Source: Cryptomeria japonica (taxonomy: Eukaryota; Streptophyta; Pinopsida; Cupressales; Cupressaceae). From it: a stretch of DNA of 64,000 nt. The translations under genes were made by a program, and so were the position numbers. Location: positions 471,004,400-471,068,399 of the forward strand of contig NC_081406.1 of NCBI RefSeq assembly GCF_030272615.1, read 5' to 3'. The notes below the pieces were generated by a model. The model worked only from the letters and a program-made list of their open reading frames with translations. It was not told the DNA's origin and made no database searches. Below are positions 35,969-47,528 of the stretch, in pieces (position 1 is the first letter of the stretch; every line of letters starts with the position of its first letter).

Positions 35969-37356
35969 TGAAAGATCCCTGATAGATCTTTGTTGTTAAC
36001 CTGCTGTAATTTTTTATTTTTAATTTTGTTTTCCTGTTTATTTAAGTTTTTCTTACAGAACTAGACAGAAGTGCAGAAAGGGTTGTATGTTTTTGTGTTT
36101 TTGATTGTTTTATAGCATAGGAAGGAATAGATAACAGCAAATATGAAGCAATACTGAAATAAATGAGGTATACAGCAAAAGTCAGAATTATTGCAAATCG
36201 TACCAGGCAGATTTGTCTGAATTACAAAGCCAAACAATGAATCCAATGTATTTCCCAAGCTCTCATACAAATTCGAAGTCAAACTGGAAGATGAAGAATG
36301 TTCTCCAACCCCACATACACTGGAAGTGAATACAAGCAATACCCTATACACCACGTGGTGTATTTGCTGCAAATGGCATTCCTCCAGCTGCAATGAACCA
36401 CGTCTCCACTGGAAAGATGGTAGGCTACGCTAAAACCCTACTGAGAATTGATGCCTCTGTCCTTAATCACCACGCACAATGCCTTATAAGTCCGGTGCCA
36501 AAGATTGCTGAGGGCTACGTCCCAGCCAATCCTAATCCTGGGGTTTGCGTCCCAGTCTAGAAATTGCTCTCCAGAGCAAATTCATACAAGTTGTCAAATA
36601 TGCAAAAGATAATCATAGAATGAAGCTCCTATCCCCTTATAACCCCTCTCAATTGCAAATCGAACCCTAATTGTCTCCAAGTGGCGTGGTCTAGTGGAAA
36701 TGTTATAATTTCTTATTTTAAAGTGGTCATGTTACTAGAAAATGACCTTTTTCCCCATAGACAGAAATCCGCTCACTGAATTGCCCTGAGACCAAAGAGA
36801 AAGATTTAAAGAATTTCAAGATCTTTCCAACGAGCTATCACACAATAGGATGCGCATCCAGATGAGGCCAAAAATCCCCTTATTACTCCAAAATGGCTAA
36901 CAACTTAGCCTTATTTAATTATTAAACGCTAACTTAGGAAATATTAAAAATATAACCCAAATAGCCACAAAATGCCCAACTGACATTACAAACCCTAAAA
37001 TCATCCTGTCACCTGTCTGTGACTGAAGTCGGAAATCAAGGATTCACTGGTAGTCTCATCCCTAAAATCTAGGGATGCTCCTAAAATTTAGGAAACAAGC
37101 CCAATCTCTCTGAAACTGAACCCAAAGAGGCATCTCATGGAGACCCAACCTTGGGCATGATCAAACCTCCTAAAAAGTAGGAACTGCCTCCTAAAAACAA
37201 GGAATGTCTCCCAACTGATCAATAACTGCTAGAACACCAAGTCTCCAACACTGAATAACCAAACCGGGTCTCTGTCCAACCCTGTCAGCCTACAAGACCC
37301 CATAATAAGCTGACTCACATGTCTCTGCTAGACTGAGCTAGAGTGGGGACATGACA
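35969..37356 (-). repeat. 3' LTR of Gypsy 1
   Basis: On the minus strand it starts TGTCATGTCCCC and ends GGATCTTTCA. The last codons of Pol (TVMSPL, stop at 37338-37340) lie inside it. Confidence 0.93.
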
Positions 37357-40343
37357 GTCCTCCCCTCTCGGAGATGCTTGCCCACAAGCAACTGTAATGC
37401 TGGATGCTGTAAAATGCTCTCACCTTCCCAGGTGGCATCCTCTATGGGAAGATCTTTCCATCGAACCAAATACTCTCGAATCACCCGGCTTCTCAGCCGT
37501 CGTTCCCTCACCTCAAGAATGTCATCAGGAACCAAAATCAATTTACCCTCCTCATCCAAAACTGTAATATGCTGTCCAAGTGCCTTTTTCAGGCAAGATA
37601 CATGAAATACATTATGAATCCTGCTGCCAGGTGGTAACTCAACCTCATATGCAACCTCTCCCACTCGCCTGAGTACCCTGTATGGACCATAAAAACGTGG
37701 TTTAAGCTTCTCAGCTCCCCCCCTTTTTAGGGTGCTCTGCCGATATGGTTGTAAGCGCAGAAAGACCATATCATCCACCTCAAATGCTCTCTCAATCCTG
37801 TGCCTGTCTGCGTACATCTTTTGCTGATTCTGGGCCTGCTGTAAATTCTCCCTGAGAGATCTCATGACATCCTGGTTCTCCTGTAACCAATCCTGAGCCA
37901 AAGGAACTCTACTATCACTAACTGCCAAATCAGTGAAAGATAATGCCTCATATCCATAGAGAGCTCTGAAAGGCGTCATGCCAATGGACATATGGTGAGT
38001 GGTATTATAACAATACCCACCCAAATACAACCAACGTACCCATGCTTTTTGTTGCCCTGACACATAGTTATGCAAATATCCCTCAACCCACTTGTTGACT
38101 ATCTCGGTCTGTCCATCAGTTTGAGGGTGGTAACTAGTACTAGGTGTCAACTCAGTGCCTGTAAGCCTGAAAAGTTCCTGCCAAAAGGAACTCATGAACC
38201 TGCTGTCCCTGTCACTCACAATGGTCTTGGGAAGACCATGGAGTCTAAATACCTCCCTGAAAAATAACTCAGCCACCTGTGATGCTGTGAAATCCAGTGC
38301 AATGGGAAAGAAGTGGGCATACTTTGTTAGCCTATCCACAACAACATAAATACAATCTTTCCCCTGAACCCGAGGAAGACCTGTAATGAAATCCATTGAG
38401 ATCCCTGTCCACTTCTGTTCCGGTATAGGTAAGGGTTGCAACAACCCCGCTGGGTAGGTATGCTCCGACTTGTTCTGCTGACAAGTCATACACTCACGGA
38501 CATGGCGTAAAACATCATCTTTGAGACCCTTCCAAGAGAATCTCTCACGAACCGCCCTGTAAGTCTTACCATATCCTGGATGTCTTGCTGTAGGAGTATC
38601 ATGGAGAGCATGCAAAATTTGTTCCTTCAACTGAGAACTCGGAACAAGATAAACCCTACCCTTGTAGTAGATAATATCATCTACCACACTATATCTGTCA
38701 TCCACTATCAAACCATCCATGATCTCACAAGCATGCTGATCCTTGGAATACTCAACTAAGAGTTGAGCCTTCCAATCTGCTGAAATCTCGCTCAATGAGC
38801 AAAGGGCAGCCAATGAAGGTTTCCTAGAGAGTGCATCAGCCACAGTATTATTCTTCCCCTTTATGAATTCGATATCGAAGTCATAACCCTGAATTTTGCT
38901 AATCCATTTTTGTTGTCTATCATTAAGCTCTGTTTGATTTAGGAAGTATTTCAGACTGTTGTGATCAGTTATTACCACAAATTTGCTGCCAACAAGATAC
39001 TGTCTGAATTTGGCTAACGCATGCATGATAGCCAACATTTCCTTGTCGTAGGTAGAGTACAACCTCTCATTAGTTTGCAACTTTCTGCTCTCATAGGCAA
39101 TGGGATGTTTGTTCTGCATCAACACGGCTCCTATACCAAATCCTGAGGCATCACACTCTAGAACAAAGGGCTGCGAGAAATCAGGTAGTGCCAAGACAGG
39201 ACAAGTGCTCATCACCTCCTTGAGTCTATCAAAGACCCCCTGCGCTTGTTCTGTCCATTTGAAGGCCCCCTTTTTTGTAAGATCTGTCAAAGGTGCTGCC
39301 AACTGAGAGAACCCCTTCACAAATCTCCTATAATAAGCACACAATCCAAGGAATCCACGTAACTCCGTAATGTTCTGAGGGACGGGCCAATTCTGAACAG
39401 CCTGAATCTTCTCCTCATGCACCTTCACTCCATCAGCACTAATCACATGTCCCAAATATAACACCTCCCTCAATCCAAACTCACATTTGGAAAGCTTAGC
39501 AAATAGAGACTGATCCTCCATTATGCCAAGTACTTCCTCAAGATGTCTGAGATGATCCTCCCAAGTACAACTGTAAATCAATATATCATCAAAGAACACT
39601 AGAACCGACTTCCTCAGCTGCTTGTTGAAGATATGGTTCATACAGGACTGGAAAGTAGCTGGTGCATTGGTAAGGCCAAAAGGCATTACCAGGAACTCAT
39701 AATGCCCATAGTGACAACGGAAAGCAGTCTTGTGTACATCCTCAGCGCGTACACGAATCTGATGGTAGCCTGAACGAAGATCAATCTTAGAGAAATAGAC
39801 AGCCCCATGTAACTCATCCAACAACTCATCTATGCGCGGAATAGGATATCTGTTTTTTATTGTCTTCTTATTCAAGGCTCTGTAATCAATACACATCCGT
39901 AGAGTCCCATCCTTCTTCTTAACCAACACTACGGAAGAAGCAAACGAGCTAGAACTCGGTCGAATGAAACCCATATCTAATAGTTCATGAATTGTTTTCT
40001 CAATTTCATCCTTATAAGCTCTAGGATGACGATATGGGGTAGTAATCACTGGCTTTGCTCCCTCCTCCAACTCTATACCATGCTCAAAACCTCTATCTGG
40101 TGGCACTCCAGGAGGTATATCACCAAATACTCTACCATGACGATCCATCACTGACTGAATGTCCACATGAAACACACGGCCATCCTGGGGTGTGGGTGTT
40201 TTGGACTTAACCAAACAATGCGTAGCCCAGAGTACATCATTATGCCTAAGGATAGTCTCCATCCTGCGAGAAGTCACTTCCCTAGGTCCACCATCTGAAG
40301 CTGCCCTCAAAATCACTTTCTTCCCTCTAGACAGAAACTCCAA
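37338..40343 (-). CDS. Gypsy 1 Pol: reverse transcriptase, RNase H, integrase, chromodomain
   Basis: 1,001 codons open without break. The RT (about residues 125-300) has [42 protein letters not shown] and catalytic FFDDILIY. RNase H (about 390-505) has [30 protein letters not shown] and VADALSR. The integrase has the HHCC zinc finger ([18 protein letters not shown]) and the DDE core ([29 protein letters not shown]). The tail has the [14 protein letters not shown] segment and a C-terminal chromodomain ([17 protein letters not shown]) that would guide integration to modified histones. All catalytic residues appear present. The last six codons lie inside the 3' LTR. No ATG follows the TAG at 40344; the protein would only arise by read-through. 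Confidence 0.95.
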   Translation of the reverse strand: MEFLSRGKKVILRAASDGGPREVTSRRMETILRHNDVLWATHCLVKSKTPTPQDGRVFHVDIQSVMDRHGRVFGDIPPGVPPDRGFEHGIELEEGAKPVITTPYRHPRAYKDEIEKTIHELLDMGFIRPSSSSFASSVVLVKKKDGTLRMCIDYRALNKKTIKNRYPIPRIDELLDELHGAVYFSKIDLRSGYHQIRVRAEDVHKTAFRCHYGHYEFLVMPFGLTNAPATFQSCMNHIFNKQLRKSVLVFFDDILIYSCTWEDHLRHLEEVLGIMEDQSLFAKLSKCEFGLREVLYLGHVISADGVKVHEEKIQAVQNWPVPQNITELRGFLGLCAYYRRFVKGFSQLAAPLTDLTKKGAFKWTEQAQGVFDRLKEVMSTCPVLALPDFSQPFVLECDASGFGIGAVLMQNKHPIAYESRKLQTNERLYSTYDKEMLAIMHALAKFRQYLVGSKFVVITDHNSLKYFLNQTELNDRQQKWISKIQGYDFDIEFIKGKNNTVADALSRKPSLAALCSLSEISADWKAQLLVEYSKDQHACEIMDGLIVDDRYSVVDDIIYYKGRVYLVPSSQLKEQILHALHDTPTARHPGYGKTYRAVRERFSWKGLKDDVLRHVRECMTCQQNKSEHTYPAGLLQPLPIPEQKWTGISMDFITGLPRVQGKDCIYVVVDRLTKYAHFFPIALDFTASQVAELFFREVFRLHGLPKTIVSDRDSRFMSSFWQELFRLTGTELTPSTSYHPQTDGQTEIVNKWVEGYLHNYVSGQQKAWVRWLYLGGYCYNTTHHMSIGMTPFRALYGYEALSFTDLAVSDSRVPLAQDWLQENQDVMRSLRENLQQAQNQQKMYADRHRIERAFEVDDMVFLRLQPYRQSTLKRGGAEKLKPRFYGPYRVLRRVGEVAYEVELPPGSRIHNVFHVSCLKKALGQHITVLDEEGKLILVPDDILEVRERRLRSRVIREYLVRWKDLPIEDATWEGESILQHPALQLLVGKHLREGRTVMSPL

Positions 40344-40553
40344 CTACATATGGTGGTGATCAATAATGTAACGCCCAATACCCTGTAACCACTGCATGCC
40401 CAAAACCACATCATAATCCTCTATAGGAAGCACATAAAAATCATCAGTCAAAGTATAATTCCCCATCTGAATACTAAGCTGTGGAATCCGTTTGGTGCAA
40501 CCCAAAACTGCACCATCTGCCACCTTCACTCCAAAACCACCAAACTCCTCATA
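40344..40553 (-). pseudogene. Gypsy 1 protease C-terminal segment between two TAGs
   Basis: In-frame continuation of Gag with DFYVLPIEDYDVVLGMQWL, the C-terminal part of the retroviral-type protease (the DVVLGMQWL motif is typical of plant chromoviruses). It is bounded by TAG 40554-40556 and TAG 40344-40346. Confidence 0.88.
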
Positions 40554-42125
40554 CTACAAGCCACGCCTCTCAACTAATTTCTGATCAATAAAGTTATGCG
40601 TAGCACCTGTGTCTACCAAGCTGGTGACCCGCTTACCCTTAAGTGTACCTTTCAACCGGAAGGCATGAAACTTAGGATAACTGGAGAGAGTAGCCATAGC
40701 TACTTTGGCTGACGCCAACGGCTCAGGGATGTCTAGCTCCAACTGTGTCTGAACCTGCTCAACATCCTCTGTATCATCCTCAATATCAGTATCAAGAACT
40801 TCCTCATCTCCTAACTCAGAAGTCACCTCAATCAAATGAACCTTTCCTTTACCCATGCAACGGTGTCCTGGTTCCCAAGGTTCCTTGCAGGAAAAACATA
40901 ACTTTTTCCTCCTCAATTCATTCCTCGTTTCCTGATTCATCCAAGGGGTTTTCGCTGAAGTCCCTTCTTTGTTCTGGGACGTATTGGCCTTCTGTGCAGG
41001 CCGTGAATCTCTAAATGGTTTCTTATCTGCCTGATAAGAAGTGGGAACAGTATCTAGTCTCAATGTAACCTCAATAGCCTCCTTAAGAGTTGCTGGTTGG
41101 AAAGCACGCACTAGTCCCTTTAGCCTATCCTGCAAGCCCTCAATGAACAACATCACACTACGTCTCTGGGGCATATCCGGTACCATCACTGCAATACGTT
41201 GGAACTCATTAATATAGGCTTCTGCATGACCGGTTTGTCTAAGGTGAGCCAACTCCCTGTAATAAAGTTCTGTATCCTTACGATCAAACCGTGCAATGAG
41301 ACGCTCAGTGAACTCAGTATAGGAGTGAACTAAGGTGTGATCCTGGGTGACCAATCCATGGTGCCACCAATCATAGGCAATCCCCTCTAAATGCAATACA
41401 GCAAACTGAATAGCCTCACGCTCAGGCATGGGCCTCAATGAAAGATATATGTCCAGCTTGTGGACCCACGCCCGTGAACTAGTGTCTCCTGTGCCATTAT
41501 ATGGGGCCAATGTAATCTTCCCAGTAGCTCTATTCAAATCATAATTCTGCTGCTGCTGGTGTGGTCTATTACCACGATCTCCCCTGAACCTGGTTGTATC
41601 TCTACGCTGTGCACAATACTGGGGAAGAGGGAAAACGTCCCTAACCTCAGGGGGTAGAGCTCTCCACTCAGCTGTGGCTGCTAAAACTGACTCCTGGAAC
41701 CCAACCTCCGGTGGTTCCACTTGTGCTGGTTGTTCACCTGGTACGAACTGAGGAAGCAATGGCCTATTCGTAGTAGGTGTACGATGGCGGTGCCTCCTGC
41801 TGGAATGATGGGAACTCCCAACTGAAGATTGGGACTGATGGCTGCGGTGACTACCAGCCACTGAAGGTGACCTACCACACCTACCTCTGTGTCCATCCAT
41901 ATCCAAACGATCCAAGGTATCTTGTAACCTATCTAATGCCTGGGCGATCCTGGGCTGAGTAGTGATAAGAGTCCTCATCATCTCTCCCTCTTCCTCATCC
42001 TGATTTCTTCTGCCGCCCACCTGTTCCTCAGCCATGACTGGATCCTGTTCTATCCCAAACTCACGCTCGTACTGAGCTCTTCTGCGTGTGTAATACCTAT
42101 TTATATCCGCTCTACCCGAATGCAT
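40554..42125 (-). CDS. Gypsy 1 Gag and start of protease
   Basis: 523 codons from ATG (MHSGRADINRYYTRRR). It has a Gln/His-rich N-terminal part, the retrotransposon Gag core (LAPYNGTGDTSSRAWVHKLD, LEGIAYDWWHHG, ELYYRELAHLRQTGHAEAY), the zinc knuckle CFSCKEPWEPGHRC of the long chromovirus form, an acidic linker, then the start of the aspartic protease with the active-site triad in LVDTGATHNFID. A TAG at 40554-40556 interrupts the protease; the same frame continues for 62 codons and then into Pol. Gag packages the element RNA; the protease would mature the polyprotein. Confidence 0.9.
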   Translation of the reverse strand: MHSGRADINRYYTRRRAQYEREFGIEQDPVMAEEQVGGRRNQDEEEGEMMRTLITTQPRIAQALDRLQDTLDRLDMDGHRGRCGRSPSVAGSHRSHQSQSSVGSSHHSSRRHRHRTPTTNRPLLPQFVPGEQPAQVEPPEVGFQESVLAATAEWRALPPEVRDVFPLPQYCAQRRDTTRFRGDRGNRPHQQQQNYDLNRATGKITLAPYNGTGDTSSRAWVHKLDIYLSLRPMPEREAIQFAVLHLEGIAYDWWHHGLVTQDHTLVHSYTEFTERLIARFDRKDTELYYRELAHLRQTGHAEAYINEFQRIAVMVPDMPQRRSVMLFIEGLQDRLKGLVRAFQPATLKEAIEVTLRLDTVPTSYQADKKPFRDSRPAQKANTSQNKEGTSAKTPWMNQETRNELRRKKLCFSCKEPWEPGHRCMGKGKVHLIEVTSELGDEEVLDTDIEDDTEDVEQVQTQLELDIPEPLASAKVAMATLSSYPKFHAFRLKGTLKGKRVTSLVDTGATHNFIDQKLVERRGL

Positions 42126-42168
42126 AGAAATAAAATCTGATTAACCCCACAAGCTGGCAGAATACATA

Positions 42169-42180
42169 GCTCTGATACCA
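42169..42180 (-). promoter_or_regulatory. Gypsy 1 primer-binding site
   Basis: TGGTATCAGAGC on the minus strand, one base after the LTR end; complementary to initiator-Met tRNA. Confidence 0.88.
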
Positions 42181-42181
42181 C

Positions 42182-43568
42182 TGAAAGATCCCTGATAGAT
42201 CTTTGCTGTTAACCTGCTGTAATTTTTTATTTTTAATTTTGTTTTCCTGTTTATTTAAGTTTTTCTTACAGAACTAGACAGAAGTGCAGAAAGGGTTGTA
42301 TGTTTTTGTGTTTTTGATTGTTTTATAGCATAGGAAGGAATAGATAACAGCAAATATGAAGCAATACTGAAATAAATGAGGTATACAGCAAAAGTCAGAA
42401 TTATTGCAAATCGTACCAAGCAGATTTGTCTGAATTACAAAGCCAAACAATGAATCCAATGTATTTCCCAAGCTCTCATACAAATTCGAAGTCAAACTGG
42501 AAGATGAAGAATGTTCTCCAACCCCACATACACTAGAAGTGAATACAAGCAATACCCTATACACCACGTGGTGTATTTGCTGCAAATGGCATTCCTCCAG
42601 CTGCAATGAACCACGTCTCCACTGGAAAGATGGTAGGCTACGCTAAAACCCTACTGAGAATTGATGCCTCTGTCCTTAATCACCACGCACAATGCCTTAT
42701 AAGTCCGGTGCCAAAGATTGCTGAGGGCTACGTCCAGCCAATCCTAATCCTGGGGTTTGCGTCCCAGTCTAGAAATCGCTCTCCAGAGCAAATTCATACA
42801 AGTTGTCAAATATGCAAAAGATAATCATAGAATGAAGCTCCTATCCCCTTATAACCCCTCTCAATTGCAAATCGAACCCTAATTGTCTCCAAGTGGCGTG
42901 GTCTAGTGGAAATGTTATAATTTCTTATTTTAAAGTGGTCATGTTACTAGAAAATGACCTTTTTCCCCATAGACAGAAATCCGCTCACTGAATTGCCCTT
43001 AGACCAAAGAGAAAGATTTAAAGAATTTCAAGATCTTTCCAACGAGCTATCACACAATAGGATGCGCATCCAGATGAGGCCAAAAATCCCCTTATTACTC
43101 CAAAATGGCTAACAACTTAGCCTTATTTAATTATTAAACGCTAACTTAGGAAATATTAAAAATATAACCCAAATAGCCACAAAATGCCCAACTGACATTA
43201 CAAACCCTAAAATCATCCTGTCACCTGTCTGTGACTGAAGTCGGAAATCAAGGATTCACTGGTAGTCTCATCCCTAAAATCTAGGGATGCTCCTAAAATT
43301 TAGGAAACAAGCCCAATCTCTCTGAAACTGAACCCAAAGAGGCATCTCATGGAGACCCAACCTTGGGCATGATCAAACCTCCTAAAAAGTAGGAACTGCC
43401 TCCTAAAAACAAGGAATGTCTCCCAACTGATCAATAACTGCTAGAACACCAAGTCTCCAACACTGAATAACCAAACCGGGTCTCTGTCCAACCCTGTCAG
43501 CCTACAAGACCACATAATAAGCTGACTCACATGTCTCTGCTAGACTGAGCTAGAGTGGGGACATGACA
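42182..43568 (-). repeat. 5' LTR of Gypsy 1
   Basis: Near-identical to the other LTR. The 110-codon minus ORF at 42274-42606, also present at 36061-36393, is an LTR-internal chance ORF. Confidence 0.93.
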
Positions 43569-45641
43569 ATCGGGTTCCTCACAAAGCTTTGCAAGGTATT
43601 ACTCATTTTGAGGCTTGGACTGGTAGGAAACCGATTGTGAGACATTTCAGAGTCTTTGGGTGTCCAGCATGGGCTCGCATACCTCCGCAAAAACGCAAGG
43701 CATTGGAACCTCAGAGTAGGCCTTGCATATTTGTTGGATATCCCGAGGGTGTTAAGGCATATAGATTGATGGATCCTGAGACACATGAGGTGTTTATTGA
43801 GAGGAGTGTTCATTTTGAGGAAAGCTCTCCTATCTTAGCCTCGCTACCTCCTCCACCTTCCTCCATTGTGGATAGTGATGCCAGTGATTCAGATGATGAG
43901 ACTCCTTCAACTCCGACTCACAGGGTTACACCTCCGCCGGGTTCACTTGCAGTTGAGGAGCCTCATTCTCCACCTCCACCTAGACCTCATTGGGCTCGAC
44001 AGACACTTGAGTCAGCAGGTTCTCTTGTTGGGGATCCTTCAAATACACGGAGGACTCGATCACAGCATTAGGACCTTCCACATGCATTCATTGCTACCGC
44101 TTCTAATCCACAAACATTTCGGGAAGCATCAGGGGTTCCTGAGTGGGACCATGCTATGGAGGAAGAGTATAGTTCCTTTAAGAGGAACAACACATGGGAG
44201 TTAGTCCTTCTCCCTAAGGGGAGAAAGATGGTTCGATGTAAGTGGATCTATTGGACCAAGTTTGCAGCAGATGGTAGTGTGGATAAGTATAAGGCTCGTC
44301 TTGTTGCGAAAGGTTTCTCTCAAGTTCCAGGTGATGACTATACTGAGACCTTTGCGCCCGTAGCCAAGATGAACTCCATTCGCTTGACACTTTCTATTGC
44401 CGTAGCTCATGGTTGGGTTGTACATCATATGGATGTGAAAAGTCTTTTCTTCATGGTGATCTTGATAAGGAGATTTATATGGAGCAGCCACAAGGTTTCA
44501 TCCAGGATTCTTCCTTGGTTTGCAAACTAAGGAAATCTCTCTATGGCCTTAAGCAGGCCCCCAGGGCTTGGTACGCCAAGATGGATTCCTTTCTTCTCTC
44601 CGCAAGGTTCACCAGGTGTCATTCTGATCCGAATGTCTACATTTTGCGACAAGATGACTCTCACTTGATACTTGTGCTCTATGTTGATGATTTGATCATT
44701 ACAGGGAGCACCGCATCCATCATTAGCAAGGTCAAATCTGCTTTGCATGACAGATTTGCTATGACTGACTTGGGTCTTTGGCACTACTTTCTCGAGATAG
44801 AGATTTCATAGTCACCTTCTGGGATTACACTCTCGCAGCCCAAGTATGCTCTTGATCTACTTGCACGCTTTCATATGGCTGATTGTAAGCCTGCCCAGAC
44901 TCCCTTTCTTTCAAGAGTTAATCTTGAGGCTCAGTGTTCTTCTCCACCAGTTGATGCCACATTGTATCGTCAACTTGTGGGTAGTCTCATCTACTTGACT
45001 CACACACACCCTGATATTTCATTTGCGGTTGGCATGGTTTCCCGCTTCATGCAGGAACCACATGAGCTTCATTGGAAAGCCGTCAAGCGCATCCTTCATT
45101 ACATCCAGGGTACACATCACTATGGGATTCACTATGCAGCAGGCACAGGACTTCGCTTGGTTGGTTACACAGACTCCGATTGGGCTGGCGATCTTGATGA
45201 TCGTAAGTCTACTTCAGGTTACAGTTTTCACCTTGGTTCGGGCCCCATTTGTTGGCAGATCAAGAAGCAGCATGCTATTGCTCTCTCTTCGACTGAGGCT
45301 GAGTATCGAGGAGCTGTTAACGCAGCGACTGCGACCATTTGGCTTCAGCAAATTCTCACAAAGTTTGGGTTCACCACTCCACAGTCGACAGTTCTACATT
45401 GCGACAATCAGAGTGCTATTGCAATCTCCAAGAACCCGGTCCAGCATCAATGGACCAAACACATCGAGATCCATATGCACTACATCTGAGAGCTGATTCA
45501 AGAGCAGGTCATTGATTTGCAGTATTGTCCTACAGCGGAGCAAGTTGCCGACATCTTTACCAAACCTTTCACAGAGAGTAAGTTCCAGCAGTTGCAAGCT
45601 CTCTTGGGGATGCGGGATGTCTCATTAGGGGGGGTCAGCTG
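43569..45641 (+). pseudogene. Copia integrase C-terminal part, reverse transcriptase and RNase H
   Basis: Continues the Copia frame broken at 35968. It begins with VPHKALQGITHFEAWTGRKP (integrase C-terminal region) and a Pro-rich linker, then TAG at 44069. The RT follows: NTWELVLLPKGRKMV, CKWIYWTKF, KARLVAKGFSQ, YTETFAPVAK, a frameshift near 44440, then KSLYGLKQAPRAWYAKMD and catalytic LYVDDLIITG. TAG at 44809 stands where other Copias have Gln in the SQSPSG stretch. RNase H has GYTDSDWAGDLDDRKSTSGY, LSSTEAEYRGAV and LHCDNQSAIAI; TGA at 45487 replaces an Arg codon; the end is ADIFTKPFTESKFQQL. One frameshift and three stops within this part. Confidence 0.9.
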
Positions 45642-45894
45642 ACTTCTCCTTCCTCTCTTATGGGGGGGGCTTTTTCCTCTTTAAGTTTTGTCCTTCTTTG
45701 AGAGTCTTTTGTACATTCATCTCTCTTTTGGGGGGGAGTTTTTTCCCACTGGGTTTTCTCCCTTTCTCCGTTTGTGAGAGATTGCATTGCATAGTTTTGC
45801 TTGCATTTGCATTTTGTACATGGGTACCTATCATGGCCTCGTAGCCGGGACCCATCTTGCATTATTGACTTGAGTCTTCATTCCCCTAAGTTGC

Positions 45895-45907
45895 ACTTAA
45901 GGGGGGG
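45895..45907 (+). promoter_or_regulatory. Copia polypurine tract
   Basis: CACTTAAGGGGGGG directly before the 3' LTR; primes plus-strand DNA synthesis. The same ACTTAAGG-purine form precedes the LTRs at 2140 and 4481. Confidence 0.85.
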
Positions 45908-46356
45908 TGTTGGTGTAAATAAATATTCATCATAGATATTATTACACTTTACTTAAGTTAACTTAGGATAATGCATCTCTTCGTAGTTTGGATATGAGAC
46001 ACTTAGGGAAGTGTGCACATAGGCATATAGATTGTAGGAGAAATTTCACCTTTTGTGGTCTTATTTTGCTGTTACACTCCACATTCGGTGGGTCACCACC
46101 GACTGTGGAATATTATATTATTTCTCCTACCTACCCCTAGTATTTCTTACCTACCCTTGTTTCTCATTGAGCCACATGTCATGATTGTGTGCTCGTATAT
46201 CCATATGGCCTTGCCTATATAAGCAGGCTCATATTCATTGTATTAGTTAATCTAGTTGATCATTTGCATATTGATGAGAATACAGTTTGTTCTTGTCATT
46301 CTATTGTCTCTCTTTTATACTTTTCATTGTGCCCTTGATCTTGGCAAAATCTCACA
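45908..46356 (+). repeat. 3' LTR of Copia
   Basis: 449 bp, TGTTGGTGTAAAT to AATCTCACA, followed by the target duplication AAAAT. Confidence 0.92.
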
Positions 46357-47045
46357 AAAATCAATATATGAACATTGAAGAATGGTGTTTGTTATTTGGT
46401 TTTCTTCTATTTGCATGATTTCCCTCCAGCTGGTTAAGTAGAGTTCGGTGATTTTAATGGCGAAATGTGGGGGCATATTTGATGCATTTCAGGTTTCTAC
46501 CATTGGGGACTTACTGATAGTAGGTCACTGTGTATGGTTAGTTTGAACCCAAAACTGTGCTTAGTTCAACTATAGGTATTTGTCTAGGCTGTGCCAGAAT
46601 TGGGTGCCTAAGTGAGTATCTCTAGCCTGAAAATCCTTCATCCCCTTGGAGCTTGCACTGTTCTTGTCGAGTTGTGAGGGTGTCACTGGCAAAACAAGAA
46701 ATAGTTTATGGAAATTTGTCTACCCATTGCATTAATTGTTATCATCACTGTCCTTAGGTCTTCTAATCCCTTCCCTTTTGATTTTATTTTCCAGTCTGAG
46801 AATCGCAGCATCGTTGGATGCAGACTAGCTTGTTGTAAACGTAAGCCCCTTATGTTACTAGCAAAACACATCAATCGCTGAGCTATCCCACAGTCAAGAC
46901 CTGACATTTAGAACCTTGAGGTTGTCCCCTTTGATCATCTAAAACAGCATTAGGGATTTCCTTACGCAAGAGAGGATAGGATACTCAGCATTCTATTCTG
47001 TGTTGACCAAAGAGAGTTGGTAATCTGACTTTAGCCACGTCAACA
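46357..47045 (+). mobile_element. Right half of the LTR split by Copia
   Basis: Continues 32280-32561. Its last part, read on the minus strand from 47045, is TGTTGACGTGG, then ACACAGAATAGAAT, then TATCCTCTCTTG, the same landmarks as at 23815-23875. This is therefore an LTR related to the pol-less family in opposite (plus) orientation. Confidence 0.5.
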
Positions 47046-47047
47046 AC

Positions 47048-47190
47048 ATGCTTTCACAAGGCATGGGCGGAGTTGATGTGTTGATAAGACATTTTGCTTC
47101 TTCAACCTTGGGATGGCGGACTTTATCATTGGTCAAGACATGTTTCCATCATGCCTTGGCAGACTTTACTTGGATTAAGACCTTTCATAT
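47048..47190. repeat. Three units of the 42-bp repeat
   Basis: GGGCGGAGTTGATGTGTTGA, then GGATGGCGGACTTTATCATT and TTGGCAGACTTTACTTGG follow each other at about 43-bp spacing, in the same orientation as the array at 22545-23265. This marks a third, fragmentary copy of the pol-less family. Confidence 0.75.
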
Positions 47191-47528
47191 TAGCCATGAA
47201 CACATAATTAAATTTTCTTGCTCATCACCATATTTGTCTGGAACTTGGATCAACACCTTGTCTGGATGATTTTCTCTTGATTTTCATACTTGGGAGATAC
47301 AAACTTTTTATTTCGAAGACCTAAATGACCCAATCCTAGGTCAACTTTCAAAAAAGCTAGAAAAAGCATTTAAAGCAAAAAACAAAAAAGCAGGCAAAAA
47401 GATGCTTCCCAGATTGGTCCCAAAGTGCCAAAAATGAAAAAGCAAAAAACAAAAAGCAGAATCCCACAAAAATAGGAAGTTGATAGAATTGACCCTAAGC
47501 AATTGCGTTTTTCATCCTTTGGCTTGCC
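47190..47528. other. Flank of Gypsy 2, A-rich
   Basis: No gene. An A/G-rich stretch (AAAAGCAGGCAAAAAGATGC, AAAAAGCAAAAAACAAAAAG) resembles that near 54960-55100 on the other side of Gypsy 2, as if both belonged to one host element. Confidence 0.4.

Larger units (their letters stand above)
35969..43568 (-). mobile_element. Gypsy 1: young chromodomain (chromovirus) element
   Basis: LTRs 35969-37356 and 42182-43568 (1,388 and 1,387 bp) differ by about seven substitutions and one 1-bp indel by eye (about 0.5 percent). The target duplication ATCGG (35964-35968 and 43569-43573) shows insertion into the Copia integrase codons. On the minus strand the primer site TGGTATCAGAGC (42169-42180) follows the 5' LTR and a purine tract (GAGAGGGGAGGAC) precedes the 3' LTR. 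The whole gag-pol is one 1,596-codon frame with only two in-frame TAG codons. Confidence 0.95.
32562..46356 (+). mobile_element. Copia LTR retrotransposon with nested Gypsy
   Basis: 5' LTR 32562-33011 and 3' LTR 45908-46356 are about 96 percent alike by eye and flanked by the 5-bp target duplication AAAAT (32557-32561 and 46357-46361). The primer site TGGTATCGGAGC is at 33012-33023 and the polypurine tract ACTTAAGGGGGGG ends at 45907. Between them are Gag, protease, integrase, reverse transcriptase and RNase H in Copia order. A Gypsy element (35969-43568) is inserted in the integrase region. Without it the element is about 6.2 kb. Frameshifts and stops make it non-functional. Confidence 0.93.

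Noticed and set aside
36061-36393. 110-codon minus ORF, repeated at 42274-42606
   Set aside because: It lies wholly within the Gypsy 1 LTRs; duplication reflects the LTR pair, not a gene family.
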